5,561 bases of DNA, taken from positions 1 through 5,561 of the forward strand of contig JAIPEI010000268.1 in NCBI GenBank assembly GCA_021737245.1, written 5' to 3'. Source of the DNA: Deltaproteobacteria bacterium. Lineage in GTDB: Bacteria > Desulfobacterota > DSM-4660 > Desulfatiglandales > HGW-15. The notes beneath the pieces are model-generated. The model was not told the DNA's origin. It ran no database searches and saw only the letters and a program-made list of their open reading frames with translations. The translations under genes and the position numbers were made by a program. Of this stretch, positions 1 through 5,405 are shown in pieces (position 1 is the first letter of the stretch; every line of letters begins with the position of its first letter).

Positions 1-140
1 TCCGCCTCCTGGAAAGGTACGAAAAAGGGCGCTGGGACGGGGTGCTCGAGGAGGCGGATCGACTCGGCCTGGAGCACCAGCGGCTGCCCGGCTTTTTTCT
101 GGACTCGGTGGCCTGGGCGGACAACCTGGTCGGGCAGTGA
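1..140 (+). CDS. C-terminal end of a probable EAL/HDOD (YuxH-like) signalling protein, partial
   Basis: Only the last 45 codons are in the window, read from base 3 and ending at TGA 138-140; the start lies to the left. The translation begins RLLERYEKGRWDGVLEEADR and ends with FFLDSVAWADNLVGQ. The pattern 'Y-E-x-G-x-W-x-x-(I/V/L)', then an alpha-helix, then '(A/S)-V-x-WA-(D)-x-L' matches my memory of the extreme C-terminus of proteins that join an EAL-like domain to an HDOD (modified HD-GYP) domain. Those are cytoplasmic regulators, usually of unknown ligand, often linked to cyclic-di-GMP or stress signalling. The tail alone cannot show whether an EAL domain is present or catalytically intact. 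The gene converges on the nucleotidyltransferase with 9 bp between stop codons and no room for a separate terminator. The coding frame is convincing; the family call is moderate. The tail of another helical signalling protein is the main alternative. Confidence 0.55.
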   Translation, partial: RLLERYEKGRWDGVLEEADRLGLEHQRLPGFFLDSVAWADNLVGQ

Positions 141-149
141 CCGGCTCCG

Positions 150-1049
150 CTACAGGGCTTCTCCCACGAGATCCCTCTGCACGGTCCGTCCCGAGGTGAC
201 CACGCTGTCCACCACCCGAACCCCCTCCCGAACCCTCACCCGATCCCACAGCACGGAACGCGTCACAGTGGCACCGGCCTCCAGGCGGCAGTCCGGCCCG
301 ACCACGGCCCACTCGGAGACCCGGGCGGACGGTGAGGCCTCACAGCCGGGGCCGAAAAGGATCGGTTCGGGCGACTGCTCCCGGTTGGCGCGGATATAGC
401 TCTCCAGCGTGCCGATGTCCCTCCAGTAGGGCCCGTCCGCAACGTAGCCCGCGATCCGCTCTCCGGACGCAATCATCCGCCGGTAGCTGCTCACGATGTC
501 CGCAAACCCCGCCGGCGGTATCCAGTCCCGGACCTCCGGCTCCAGGAAATGAATGCCGGTGAAGGCGAGCCTTCCGGGCCGGGCCCGGGAGGCAATGTCC
601 CGAACGGTCCCGGAGCCGTCCAGGAGGATCTGGTCGAAGGGCGGACAGCGATGGAGGACCAGGGTGGCCGCGGACCCGGCCGACCGGTGAAAGGACAGGG
701 CGTCCCCCAGGTCCACGTCCGTCAGGATGTCCCCGTTGATCGCCAGGAGGGTGCCGGCTCCCCAGAAGTCGGCGACGTTGCGAAGGCCTCCGCCGGTTCC
801 CAGGATGGCGGGCTCGTGCCGGAGCTCGATGGATACCCCGAGGCCGCTTGTTTCTTGAAGGAATTTCGACATCCGGCGGGCATGGTGATGGGTATTGACT
901 ACAATGCTCCGGATGCCATAATGCTTCAAGTATGCTGTGATGTACGCAATGACGGGCCGGTTCGCCACCGGAACCAGGGGCTTGGGACACACATCCGTCA
1001 ACGGACGCAGCCGGGTCCCCAGTCCTGCAGCCAGAATCATCGCCTTCAC
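150..1049 (-). CDS. Sugar-phosphate nucleotidyltransferase with beta-helix tail (MurU / mannose-1-P guanylyltransferase-like)
   Basis: A 299-residue enzyme of the nucleotidyl-transferase (GT-A) family, which joins an NTP and a sugar-1-phosphate to give an NDP-sugar and pyrophosphate in the cytoplasm. Seen in the sequence: the N-terminal nucleotide loop AAGLGTRLRPLT (residues 7-18), the following CPKPL with Lys23, a GTGGG segment at 84-88, the metal-binding NGD with Asp107, and YWRDIGT with Asp211. After about residue 229, hexapeptide-like strands (ILFGPG, SARVSEWAVVG, AGATVTRSVLW) suggest a short left-handed beta-helix. I chose GTG at 1049 because it gives the canonical VKAMILAAG start and has a GGGAGGGG site 7 nt upstream; the GTG at 1082 adds 11 unconserved residues and has no such site. 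Family knowledge does not settle the substrate. The GTGGG segment and short length recall MurU (MurNAc-1-P uridylyltransferase), but MurU usually lacks the helix tail and sits beside amgK, not seen here. Mannose-1-P or glucose-1-P are equally possible. Confidence 0.88.
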   Translation of the reverse strand: MKAMILAAGLGTRLRPLTDVCPKPLVPVANRPVIAYITAYLKHYGIRSIVVNTHHHARRMSKFLQETSGLGVSIELRHEPAILGTGGGLRNVADFWGAGTLLAINGDILTDVDLGDALSFHRSAGSAATLVLHRCPPFDQILLDGSGTVRDIASRARPGRLAFTGIHFLEPEVRDWIPPAGFADIVSSYRRMIASGERIAGYVADGPYWRDIGTLESYIRANREQSPEPILFGPGCEASPSARVSEWAVVGPDCRLEAGATVTRSVLWDRVRVREGVRVVDSVVTSGRTVQRDLVGEAL

Positions 1050-1056
1050 GTTGGTG

Positions 1057-1064
1057 CCCCTCCC
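1057..1064 (-). promoter_or_regulatory. Ribosome binding site deciding the GTG start of the nucleotidyltransferase
   Basis: On the minus strand this reads GGGAGGGG, a strong anti-16S match, ending 7 nt before GTG at 1049-1047. No comparable site precedes the upstream in-frame GTG at 1082-1080, so the shorter protein is favoured. Confidence 0.75.
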
Positions 1065-1092
1065 GGCCGATGAACAGATCACAGGACCAAGG

Positions 1093-1119
1093 GTTAAAGG
1101 ATTGAAGGGGCGGGGTCAA
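1093..1119 (-). promoter_or_regulatory. Weak sigma-70-like promoter candidate for the nucleotidyltransferase
   Basis: On the minus strand a TTGACC (1119-1114, 5 of 6 to TTGACA) is followed after 15 nt by TTTAAC (1098-1093, 4 of 6 to TATAAT). A start near 1086 would give a leader of roughly 37 nt before the GTG at 1049. The position is sensible, but the spacer is shorter than the usual 16-18 nt, so this is tentative. Confidence 0.28.
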
Positions 1120-1127
1120 GGGGGAAA

Positions 1128-1148
1128 GAGATGAGAGATGAGAGATGA
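1128..1148 (+). repeat. Perfect tandem array GAGATGA x3
   Basis: Three exact, contiguous 7-bp copies, followed by the diverged purine sequence GGGAAAAG. The array lies between the two divergent start codons, just beyond the promoter candidate of the minus-strand gene, so copy number could affect promoter spacing on either side. Confidence 0.9.
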
Positions 1149-1217
1149 GGGAAAAGAAAGAGGAAAGAGGTAAGGAAGGGCGAAAAGAAGAGAGGTAAGG
1201 GGGAGGCTAAGTGAGAG

Positions 1218-3413
1218 GTGAGGGAAAGACAAAAAATAAGAGGAAAGAGGAAAGAGGAAAGAGGAAAGGAAACTCCAAACCCGTCCAGGGCGCGGGTCGA
1301 GCGGCTCGAGCGGGAGCTGGCGGACCTTCGCGCGGCCCATGAGCGGGTTGTGGCAAAGGACGCCACCGGCCGTATCGAGGCGCAAAGGTCTCTCCGGATC
1401 AGCGAGGACCGGTATCGAACGATCCTGGACGGCATCGAGGACGGATACTACGAGGTCGACCTGGCGGGCAGCCTGACCTTTTTCAATGACGCCATGTGCC
1501 GCCTGACCGGCTACTCCGGGGATGAGCTCGCGGGGTTGAACAGTCTCCGGTTCATGGACTCCACCATGGCCGGGGACGTGTCCAGGGCCTTCAAGCGGGT
1601 GTACAAAACGGGCCGGCCCGACAAGGGGTTCGGCTGGTCCCTTCGAAGGAAGGACGGTGCGGCGATCCAGATCGAGGCCTCGGTTTCCCTGATGCGTGAC
1701 GAGAGCGGCCGGCGTGTCGGGTTCCGCGGCATCGTTCGAGACGTGACAGGGCGCGCGCTCATCGAGGAGGAGCTTCGCAGGCACCGGAATCACCTCGAGG
1801 AGCTGGTCGAGGAGAGGGCCCGGGAGGTGATCGCCGCGAACGAGCAGCTCCGAAAGGAGATCGAGGAACGGAGGCGGGCCGAGGAGGAGCTGCGGGTCAG
1901 CAGGGAGGAGTACCGGGACCTTTACGAGTCGAGCCGCCAGCGGGAGGAGGTGTATCGATCGCTGCTGCACTCGTCGGCGGACGCCATCGTCCTCTATGAC
2001 CTGGACGGCCGTGTACAGTATGTCAGCCCCTCCTTTACACGCACGTTCGGGTGGGAGCCGGAGGAGGTCCAGGGCCGGACCATGCCCTTTGTCCCCGAGA
2101 ACGAGCAAAGCCGGACCCTGGCCATCATCCGCGCCCTCAAGGAGCAGGGGACGTCGTTTCAGGGCTTCGAGACCCGGCGTCTGACCAAGGACGGCCGCAT
2201 CCTGGACGTCAGCATCAGCACCTCACGGTACAACGACCACCGGGGCCGCCCGGCGGGAATCCTGGTGGTGCTTCGGGACGTCACCGAAACCCGGAAGCTC
2301 CAGGCCCAGCTCCAGCACGCCCAGAAGATGGAGTCCATCGGGACCATCGCCAGCGGCGTGGCCCACAACTTCAGAAACATCCTGGCCGGGATCTCCGTCA
2401 ACAGCCAGCTTCTCCAGTTGAAGCACGGAGACGCGCCCGACCTGGTCGAGATCTCGGCCCGCCTGGGCCGCTACGTGACGCGCGGCTCCCAGCTGGTGGA
2501 GGGGCTGATGCAGTTTGCGCGCAAGCCCACGGACGACAGGTTCCGGGTCGTCGATCTCGTGGAGATCCTGGAGGAGACCCACGAGCTGGTCAGACAGTCC
2601 TTTGACCGGAAGATCGAGATCCGCCTGGAGGTCCCGCAGAGCCTTCCTATCCTCGGGGACGACCCGGCCCTGCGCCAGGTGTTCATGAATCTCTGCACCA
2701 ACGCCCGGGACGCCATGCCGGACGGCGGGGTCCTGTCCATCCTGGCGAGCAGGGGGGAGGATGGGGTCAGCGTGGAGATCTCCGACTCCGGCAGGGGCAT
2801 GGACCCGGAGACCCGGAAGTGCTGCTTCGACCCGTTTTTCACCACCAAGGAGGTCAACGCGGGAACCGGACTGGGGCTGTCCACGAGCTACGGAATCATC
2901 AAGAACCACGGCGGGGACATCCGCGTCCAGTCCACCCCGGGCGGGGGGACGACATTCCGGGTGATCCTGCCGCCGGCGGGCGTCGAGGCGGAGAAGTCTC
3001 ACGATCCCCCCCGGAGGTTCACCGTGAGCGGCGAGGGCCGTTGCGTCATGGTGGTGGACGACGAGGAGTCCATGGCCCATGGGCTCGAGGACCTTCTCGG
3101 CTCCCTGGGGTTTGATACCGTCTCGGCCACAAACGGCCGCGAGGCCATCGAGTCCTTCCGAAAGCGCCGCCCGGACCTCGTGATCATGGACCGCAACATG
3201 CCCGGCATGGACGGCGTGACCTGCATGGAGCACATCCTCCGGGTGGATCCCGGCGCCCTGATCGTCCTCACCTCGGGCTATGATCCGGACGGACCGCATG
3301 GGATCGACGCCCGCACCCGGCGCGCCATCGCCGGGTATCTCACCAAGCCGATCGAGATGTCCGAGCTCGGCCGGCTGCTGGAAGACCTGCTCGAGGATTC
3401 CCCTCCCTCCTGA
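1218..3413 (+). CDS. Soluble hybrid sensor histidine kinase, PAS-PAS-HisKA-HATPase-REC
   Basis: A 731-residue kinase with no visible membrane segment, so probably cytoplasmic. In order: charged N-terminus and short coiled coil (to about 58); PAS1 with PAC (about 62-178, ending RDVTGRA); coiled coil (179-245); PAS2 (246-358, ending RDVTETR); dimerisation/phosphoacceptor helix with His383 in ASGVAHNFRNIL; ATPase domain (about 470-586) with Asn495 in NARDAM, Asp523 in DSGRG, the FFTTK box and GTGLG at 549-553; receiver (about 610-728) with Asp614/Asp615, phosphoacceptor Asp658, Thr685 and Lys710, all intact. The residue after His383 is Asn rather than the usual Glu/Asp. Family knowledge: the His phosphate passes to the own REC, then to an HPt protein or regulator, none encoded here. 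The start is uncertain: an in-frame stop at 1212 excludes anything earlier, GTG 1218 has GGGGGAGG 11 nt upstream, and GTG 1350 is a poorer alternative keeping both PAS domains. The stimulus is unknown. Confidence 0.93.
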   Translation: MRERQKIRGKRKEERGKETPNPSRARVERLERELADLRAAHERVVAKDATGRIEAQRSLRISEDRYRTILDGIEDGYYEVDLAGSLTFFNDAMCRLTGYSGDELAGLNSLRFMDSTMAGDVSRAFKRVYKTGRPDKGFGWSLRRKDGAAIQIEASVSLMRDESGRRVGFRGIVRDVTGRALIEEELRRHRNHLEELVEERAREVIAANEQLRKEIEERRRAEEELRVSREEYRDLYESSRQREEVYRSLLHSSADAIVLYDLDGRVQYVSPSFTRTFGWEPEEVQGRTMPFVPENEQSRTLAIIRALKEQGTSFQGFETRRLTKDGRILDVSISTSRYNDHRGRPAGILVVLRDVTETRKLQAQLQHAQKMESIGTIASGVAHNFRNILAGISVNSQLLQLKHGDAPDLVEISARLGRYVTRGSQLVEGLMQFARKPTDDRFRVVDLVEILEETHELVRQSFDRKIEIRLEVPQSLPILGDDPALRQVFMNLCTNARDAMPDGGVLSILASRGEDGVSVEISDSGRGMDPETRKCCFDPFFTTKEVNAGTGLGLSTSYGIIKNHGGDIRVQSTPGGGTTFRVILPPAGVEAEKSHDPPRRFTVSGEGRCVMVVDDEESMAHGLEDLLGSLGFDTVSATNGREAIESFRKRRPDLVIMDRNMPGMDGVTCMEHILRVDPGALIVLTSGYDPDGPHGIDARTRRAIAGYLTKPIEMSELGRLLEDLLEDSPPS
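1240..1267 (+). repeat. Perfect tandem array GAGGAAA x4 inside the apparent kinase reading frame
   Basis: Four exact, contiguous 7-bp copies beginning 22 nt after the GTG at 1218. If that is the start codon, the array encodes part of a charged Arg/Lys/Glu segment in residues 8-17. Seven is not a multiple of three, so adding or losing one copy would change the frame. One shifted frame meets a TGA at 1340-1342. Confidence 0.9.
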
Positions 3414-3437
3414 TGGACGGATGCGGCTGCAGCCGGA

Positions 3438-3450
3438 GCCCCGCCGGGGC
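3438..3450 (+). terminator. GC hairpin after the kinase, possible but weak terminator
   Basis: GCCCC and GGGGC flank a 3-nt GCC loop 24 nt after the kinase stop. The downstream sequence is C-rich with no uridine run, so it may only be an mRNA 3' end-protecting stem, or chance in GC-rich DNA. Confidence 0.25.
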
Positions 3451-3643
3451 CCGCCCGGCCAAACACGGAAATGCGCGAAGAAGCGATTGATGAGGATTTA
3501 CGGGCGCATCGGGCACCGGAAGATCTGGTTTCCCATTGCATTTCAGGCCGATTCGGGTTAGAGCAGACCATGGCGCGGCCGGCTCGAGGCCGGTTCGAGG
3601 CCCCATGCGATGGAGGCGGCGCCGTACGGAAGGAACCGAAGCC

Positions 3644-3650
3644 GGAGGGG
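3644..3650 (+). promoter_or_regulatory. Ribosome binding site deciding the nagZ GTG start
   Basis: GGAGGGG ends 9 nt before GTG 3660. It supports that start over the in-frame ATGs at 3471 and 3570, which have no comparable upstream site. Confidence 0.7.
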
Positions 3651-3659
3651 GCCGGAAAC

Positions 3660-4733
3660 GTGAACACAACGCTCGAGCTTGCGGAGCTGGATCGAAAGAT
3701 CGGCCGGCTCTTCATGTGCGGAATGCCGGGAACCCGGGTGGACCGGGAAACCGAGCGGTTGATCCGCGAGGTCCATCCGAGCGGTGTGATCCTCTTCAGC
3801 CGGAACGTGGAGGATCCGGTCCAGCTGGCGGGGCTCTGCCGGAGGCTGCAGGAGATCGCGCTGGCCGTACACGGGACGCCGCTGATCCTGGCAGTGGACC
3901 AGGAGGGCGGCCGGGTGGCGCGGTTGAAGTCTCCGTTCACCGAGTTTCCGGGCAACGAATCGATCGGCAGGTCCGAGAACCCGGAGTCCCGGGCGGAAAT
4001 CTTCGCCCGCACCACGGCGGTGGAGATGGGGCTGGTCGGCCTGAACATGGATCTGGCCCCGGTCCTGGACGTGGGTCGCGGGCCCCTGGAGGAGCACCTC
4101 CGGGGGAGGACCTTCGGCGAGGAGCCGCAGCGGGTCGCCCGGTTGGGGAGGATCGTGATCCGGACTCTCCAGGCGGGCGGGATCATGGCCGCGGCCAAGC
4201 ACTTCCCCGGTCTGGGGCGAGCGGCCGAGGATCCCCACGTGCGCCTTCCCGAGATCCTGCTGGAGGAGGGGGAGCTGGAGTCGGTCAATCTCGTTCCTTT
4301 TCGCGCCGCTGTAGAGGAAGGCGTGGCCGCCGTCATGACCTCACACGCCGTTTACCCCTCCCTCGATGCGGGCACGCCCGCGACCATGTCCGAGGCCGTT
4401 CTGAAAGGGCTGCTGCGGGACGGGCTCGGCTACGACGGCCTGATTATCACCGACGATCTGGAGATGGGCGCCATCGCGTCCGGCTGGGGCGTCCCTGAAG
4501 GGGCTGCAGCGGCATTCGGGGCGGGTGCGGACCTCCTCCTGGTGTGCGAGGACCAGGGCGTGGTTCGGGAAGCTCAGGCGGCCGTCCGGTCCAGGCTCCT
4601 TCACGGCGAGATCCCCATGGGACGGCTTCACCGCTCGCTCGGGCGGGTTCAACGCACCCTCGATCGTTTCCTGGGATCGTTGCCCCCTGTCCCCCCGGAG
4701 AAGGTGGCGTCCTACTTCAGCGGCGCGGCATGA
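3660..4733 (+). CDS. nagZ: Beta-N-acetylhexosaminidase, NagZ-type glycoside hydrolase family 3
   Basis: A 357-residue single-domain GH3 enzyme, close to the usual NagZ length, with no signal peptide and therefore probably cytosolic. Seen: DQEGGRV at 80-86, the substrate-loop KHFPG at 180-184, a D-x-H general acid/base pair as Asp191-Pro-His193 in EDPHVRLPEI, and the nucleophile motif TDDLEMGAI with Asp265. The Asp/His pair separates NagZ-type enzymes from other GH3 members, which use a distant Glu. In the family, NagZ removes GlcNAc from GlcNAc-1,6-anhydroMurNAc(-peptide) during peptidoglycan recycling through a covalent intermediate. The loop reads KHFPGLGRAAEDPH instead of the common KHFPGHGDTxxDSH; the catalytic residues remain, so activity is expected. 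GTG 3660 was chosen for its GGAGGGG site and because conserved sequence begins just after it. It stands alone between two gaps of more than 200 bp, so is probably its own transcription unit. GH3 enzymes in cells without anhydro-muropeptide recycling may act on other amino-sugar glycosides. Confidence 0.92.
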   Translation: MNTTLELAELDRKIGRLFMCGMPGTRVDRETERLIREVHPSGVILFSRNVEDPVQLAGLCRRLQEIALAVHGTPLILAVDQEGGRVARLKSPFTEFPGNESIGRSENPESRAEIFARTTAVEMGLVGLNMDLAPVLDVGRGPLEEHLRGRTFGEEPQRVARLGRIVIRTLQAGGIMAAAKHFPGLGRAAEDPHVRLPEILLEEGELESVNLVPFRAAVEEGVAAVMTSHAVYPSLDAGTPATMSEAVLKGLLRDGLGYDGLIITDDLEMGAIASGWGVPEGAAAAFGAGADLLLVCEDQGVVREAQAAVRSRLLHGEIPMGRLHRSLGRVQRTLDRFLGSLPPVPPEKVASYFSGAA

Positions 4734-4764
4734 GATCCCGGGGGCTGTGACCGGAAACGAAAAC

Positions 4765-4793
4765 GTGCCCGGACGATCTTTCGTGGTTATCAT
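4765..4793 (+). promoter_or_regulatory. Weak promoter candidate upstream of the universal stress gene
   Basis: TATCAT at 4788-4793 matches TATAAT in 5 of 6 positions, and GTGCCC at 4765-4770 lies 17 nt upstream but matches TTGACA in only 3 of 6. It is in a relatively A/T-rich patch after the nagZ stop and would leave a leader of about 135 nt. Treat as a suggestion only. Confidence 0.22.
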
Positions 4794-4846
4794 GGAAAAT
4801 GACCCCCGCCGGCGGCGCGAAGACTGTCGGATCGGCATGGGCGGAT

Positions 4847-4866
4847 CGCCTGCTTCGAGGCGTTTT
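4847..4866 (+). terminator. Terminator-like hairpin with short T-run after nagZ
   Basis: CGCCT (4847-4851) pairs with AGGCG (4858-4862) around a 6-nt loop and is followed directly by TTTT (4863-4866). The stem is only 5 bp and the T-run short, and an upstream GGCG (4840-4843) can compete for CGCC (4847-4850). It could end the nagZ message before the stress gene. A second T-run (4880-4886) further down has no hairpin directly before it. Confidence 0.35.
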
Positions 4867-4888
4867 GCGACGTAATTACTTTTTTTCA

Positions 4889-4919
4889 GGTTCCCCGGTT
4901 CTTGAACAGACCGGGAACC
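4889..4919 (+). promoter_or_regulatory. Leader hairpin immediately upstream of the stress-gene ribosome binding site
   Basis: GGTTCCCCGGT (4889-4899) pairs with ACCGGGAACC (4910-4919): 10 base pairs with one bulged C and a 10-nt loop. The loop can form a small GTTC/GAAC stem instead of the innermost pairs. It ends 5 nt before AGGAGG. No T-run follows, so it is not a terminator on this strand; a stabilising stem, translational control element or protein-binding inverted repeat are all possible. Confidence 0.45.
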
Positions 4920-4924
4920 GGAAC

Positions 4925-4930
4925 AGGAGG
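4925..4930 (+). promoter_or_regulatory. Consensus ribosome binding site AGGAGG for the stress gene
   Basis: AGGAGG ends 5 nt before the ATG at 4936. It confirms that start, and it lies just beyond the leader hairpin, leaving it exposed when the hairpin is folded. Confidence 0.8.
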
Positions 4931-4935
4931 CGGAT

Positions 4936-5400
4936 ATGGTACCGTTTCGAAAGATCCTGGCCCCCACGGACTTCTCCGAGCCTGCAAACAACGGTCTCGA
5001 GGCGGCGAAGCTTCTGGCGCTCCGCGACGAGGCCGAGTGCATCCTGATCCACGTGGTTGCGCCGGTTCGAATGATCCCGCCGAGCGGCCCCCCCGCCCAC
5101 TCGGGGCTCGAGATGTCCACGGTCATGCAGGAGCTGGAGGAGGGCGCCCGCCGCTCTTTGGACGAGATGGCGGCGGAGCTGACCTCGGAAGGGGTTCAGA
5201 CGCGGTCCCTGGTGGTGCGGGGCATTCCGGCCGAGGAGATCGCCGCGGCCGCGGAGGAGGAGAAGGCGGACGTCATCGTCATCGCCACCCACGGCTGGAC
5301 CGGCTGGCGCCGGTTCGTGTTCGGATCCGTGGCCGAAAAGGTGGTCCGCCTCGCCCCCTGTCCCGTGCTCACCATACCCTCCCCGGTCGAGAAGGGGTGA
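4936..5400 (+). CDS. Universal stress protein, UspA family, single domain
   Basis: A 154-residue protein with the full single Usp fold, the typical length for a stand-alone member. Seen: first strand FRKILAPTDFSEPA with conserved Asp12; second strand ILIHVVAPV at 36-44; a variable Pro/Gly-rich loop at 48-57; VVRGIPAEEI at 93-102; and the C-terminal nucleotide loop ADVIVIATHG...FGS with Gly120, Gly130 and Ser131, followed by VAEKVVRLAPCPVLTI. The ATP-binding pattern in the family is G-x2-G-x9-G-(S/T); here the first Gly is Ala (ATHG), a common variant, and the remainder is intact, so ATP binding is likely but not assured. Members are small cytoplasmic dimers induced by starvation, oxidative or respiratory stress; the exact role is rarely known. 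ATG 4936 has an ideal AGGAGG site. The gene follows nagZ after 202 bp and converges on the HEAT gene with 5 bp between stops. Confidence 0.95.
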   Translation: MVPFRKILAPTDFSEPANNGLEAAKLLALRDEAECILIHVVAPVRMIPPSGPPAHSGLEMSTVMQELEEGARRSLDEMAAELTSEGVQTRSLVVRGIPAEEIAAAAEEEKADVIVIATHGWTGWRRFVFGSVAEKVVRLAPCPVLTIPSPVEKG

Positions 5401-5405
5401 GCCGG

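Larger units (their letters stand above)
1120..1272 (+). repeat. Purine-strand tract with GAG-type heptamer repeats, spanning the divergent region and the kinase 5' end
   Basis: Of these 153 plus-strand bases I count only 12 pyrimidines (about 92% purine); bases 1238-1272 are 35 consecutive purines. Eleven 7-mers fit GAG-R-W-R-A: GAGATGA at 1128, 1135 and 1142; GAGGAAA at 1160, 1240, 1247, 1254 and 1261; GAGGTAA at 1167 and 1192; GAGGTGA at 1215. The rest is diverged G/A sequence. The composition differs sharply from the flanking genes. The tract fills most of the divergent region between nucleotidyltransferase and kinase and runs into the kinase frame. Heptameric short tandem repeats are known in filamentous cyanobacteria; I infer a similar slippage-generated array but cannot name this family. 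Mirror-type purine tracts can form triplex DNA, which is speculative here. Confidence 0.85.
3414..3659. other. Intergenic gap between kinase and nagZ, with GC hairpins and an 11-bp imperfect tandem repeat
   Basis: These 246 bases hold no gene I can support. Near the kinase stop are a 12-bp palindrome CGGCTGCAGCCG (3424-3435) and a hairpin GCCCC-gcc-GGGGC (3438-3450); neither has a following T-run, so an intrinsic terminator is not shown. The middle (about 3475-3560) is less GC-rich than its surroundings and may hold the nagZ promoter, but no -35/-10 pair is convincing. At 3581-3602 GGCTCGAGGCC and GGTTCGAGGCC lie head to tail with one mismatch, and CCGGC/GCCGG (3579-3593) can form a stem. The nagZ frame stays open back to an ATG at 3471, but the translation there is low-complexity and lacks a ribosome binding site. 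Confidence 0.6.

Noticed and set aside
1116..2108. Minus-strand open frame of 330 codons running through the purine tract.
   Set aside because: Its C-terminal part is only Ser/Leu/Pro/Phe from the pyrimidine strand and the rest is antisense to PAS-domain coding sequence.
2223..3299. Long minus-strand open frame of 358 codons opposite the kinase.
   Set aside because: It lies antisense to well-conserved kinase and receiver motifs in GC-rich DNA, has low-complexity composition and no family resemblance; a codon-bias shadow.
3421..3561. 46-codon basic small ORF starting ATG 3421 after the kinase.
   Set aside because: No ribosome binding site and no recognisable motif; it crosses the hairpin region.
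3551..3605. Possible tRNA or tRNA remnant: GGTTAGAGCAG resembles the end of a D-arm and GGTTCGAGGCC resembles a T-loop; the reverse translation contains TGLEPA, typical of antisense tRNA reading.
   Set aside because: Neither the T-stem, the anticodon arm nor an acceptor stem pairs, and the TTCGAG is part of a local 11-bp GC repeat. Too degenerate to call.
3471..3659. 63-codon N-terminal extension of nagZ from ATG 3471 (or 30 codons from ATG 3570).
   Set aside because: No ribosome binding site, low-complexity sequence and no NagZ homology; GTG 3660 has a good site and gives the normal length.
3278..4336. Long minus-strand open frame of 352 codons opposite nagZ.
   Set aside because: Ser/Arg/Pro-rich shadow of the nagZ reading frame with no recognisable domain.
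4792..4875. 27-codon ORF in the nagZ-stress gene gap, as a possible leader peptide.
   Set aside because: No ribosome binding site, Arg-rich chance composition, and no attenuator-like arrangement following it.
4848..4886. Second T-run ACTTTTTTTC (4879-4887) as the true intrinsic terminator.
   Set aside because: No hairpin directly precedes it; the nearest stem ends 17 nt earlier.
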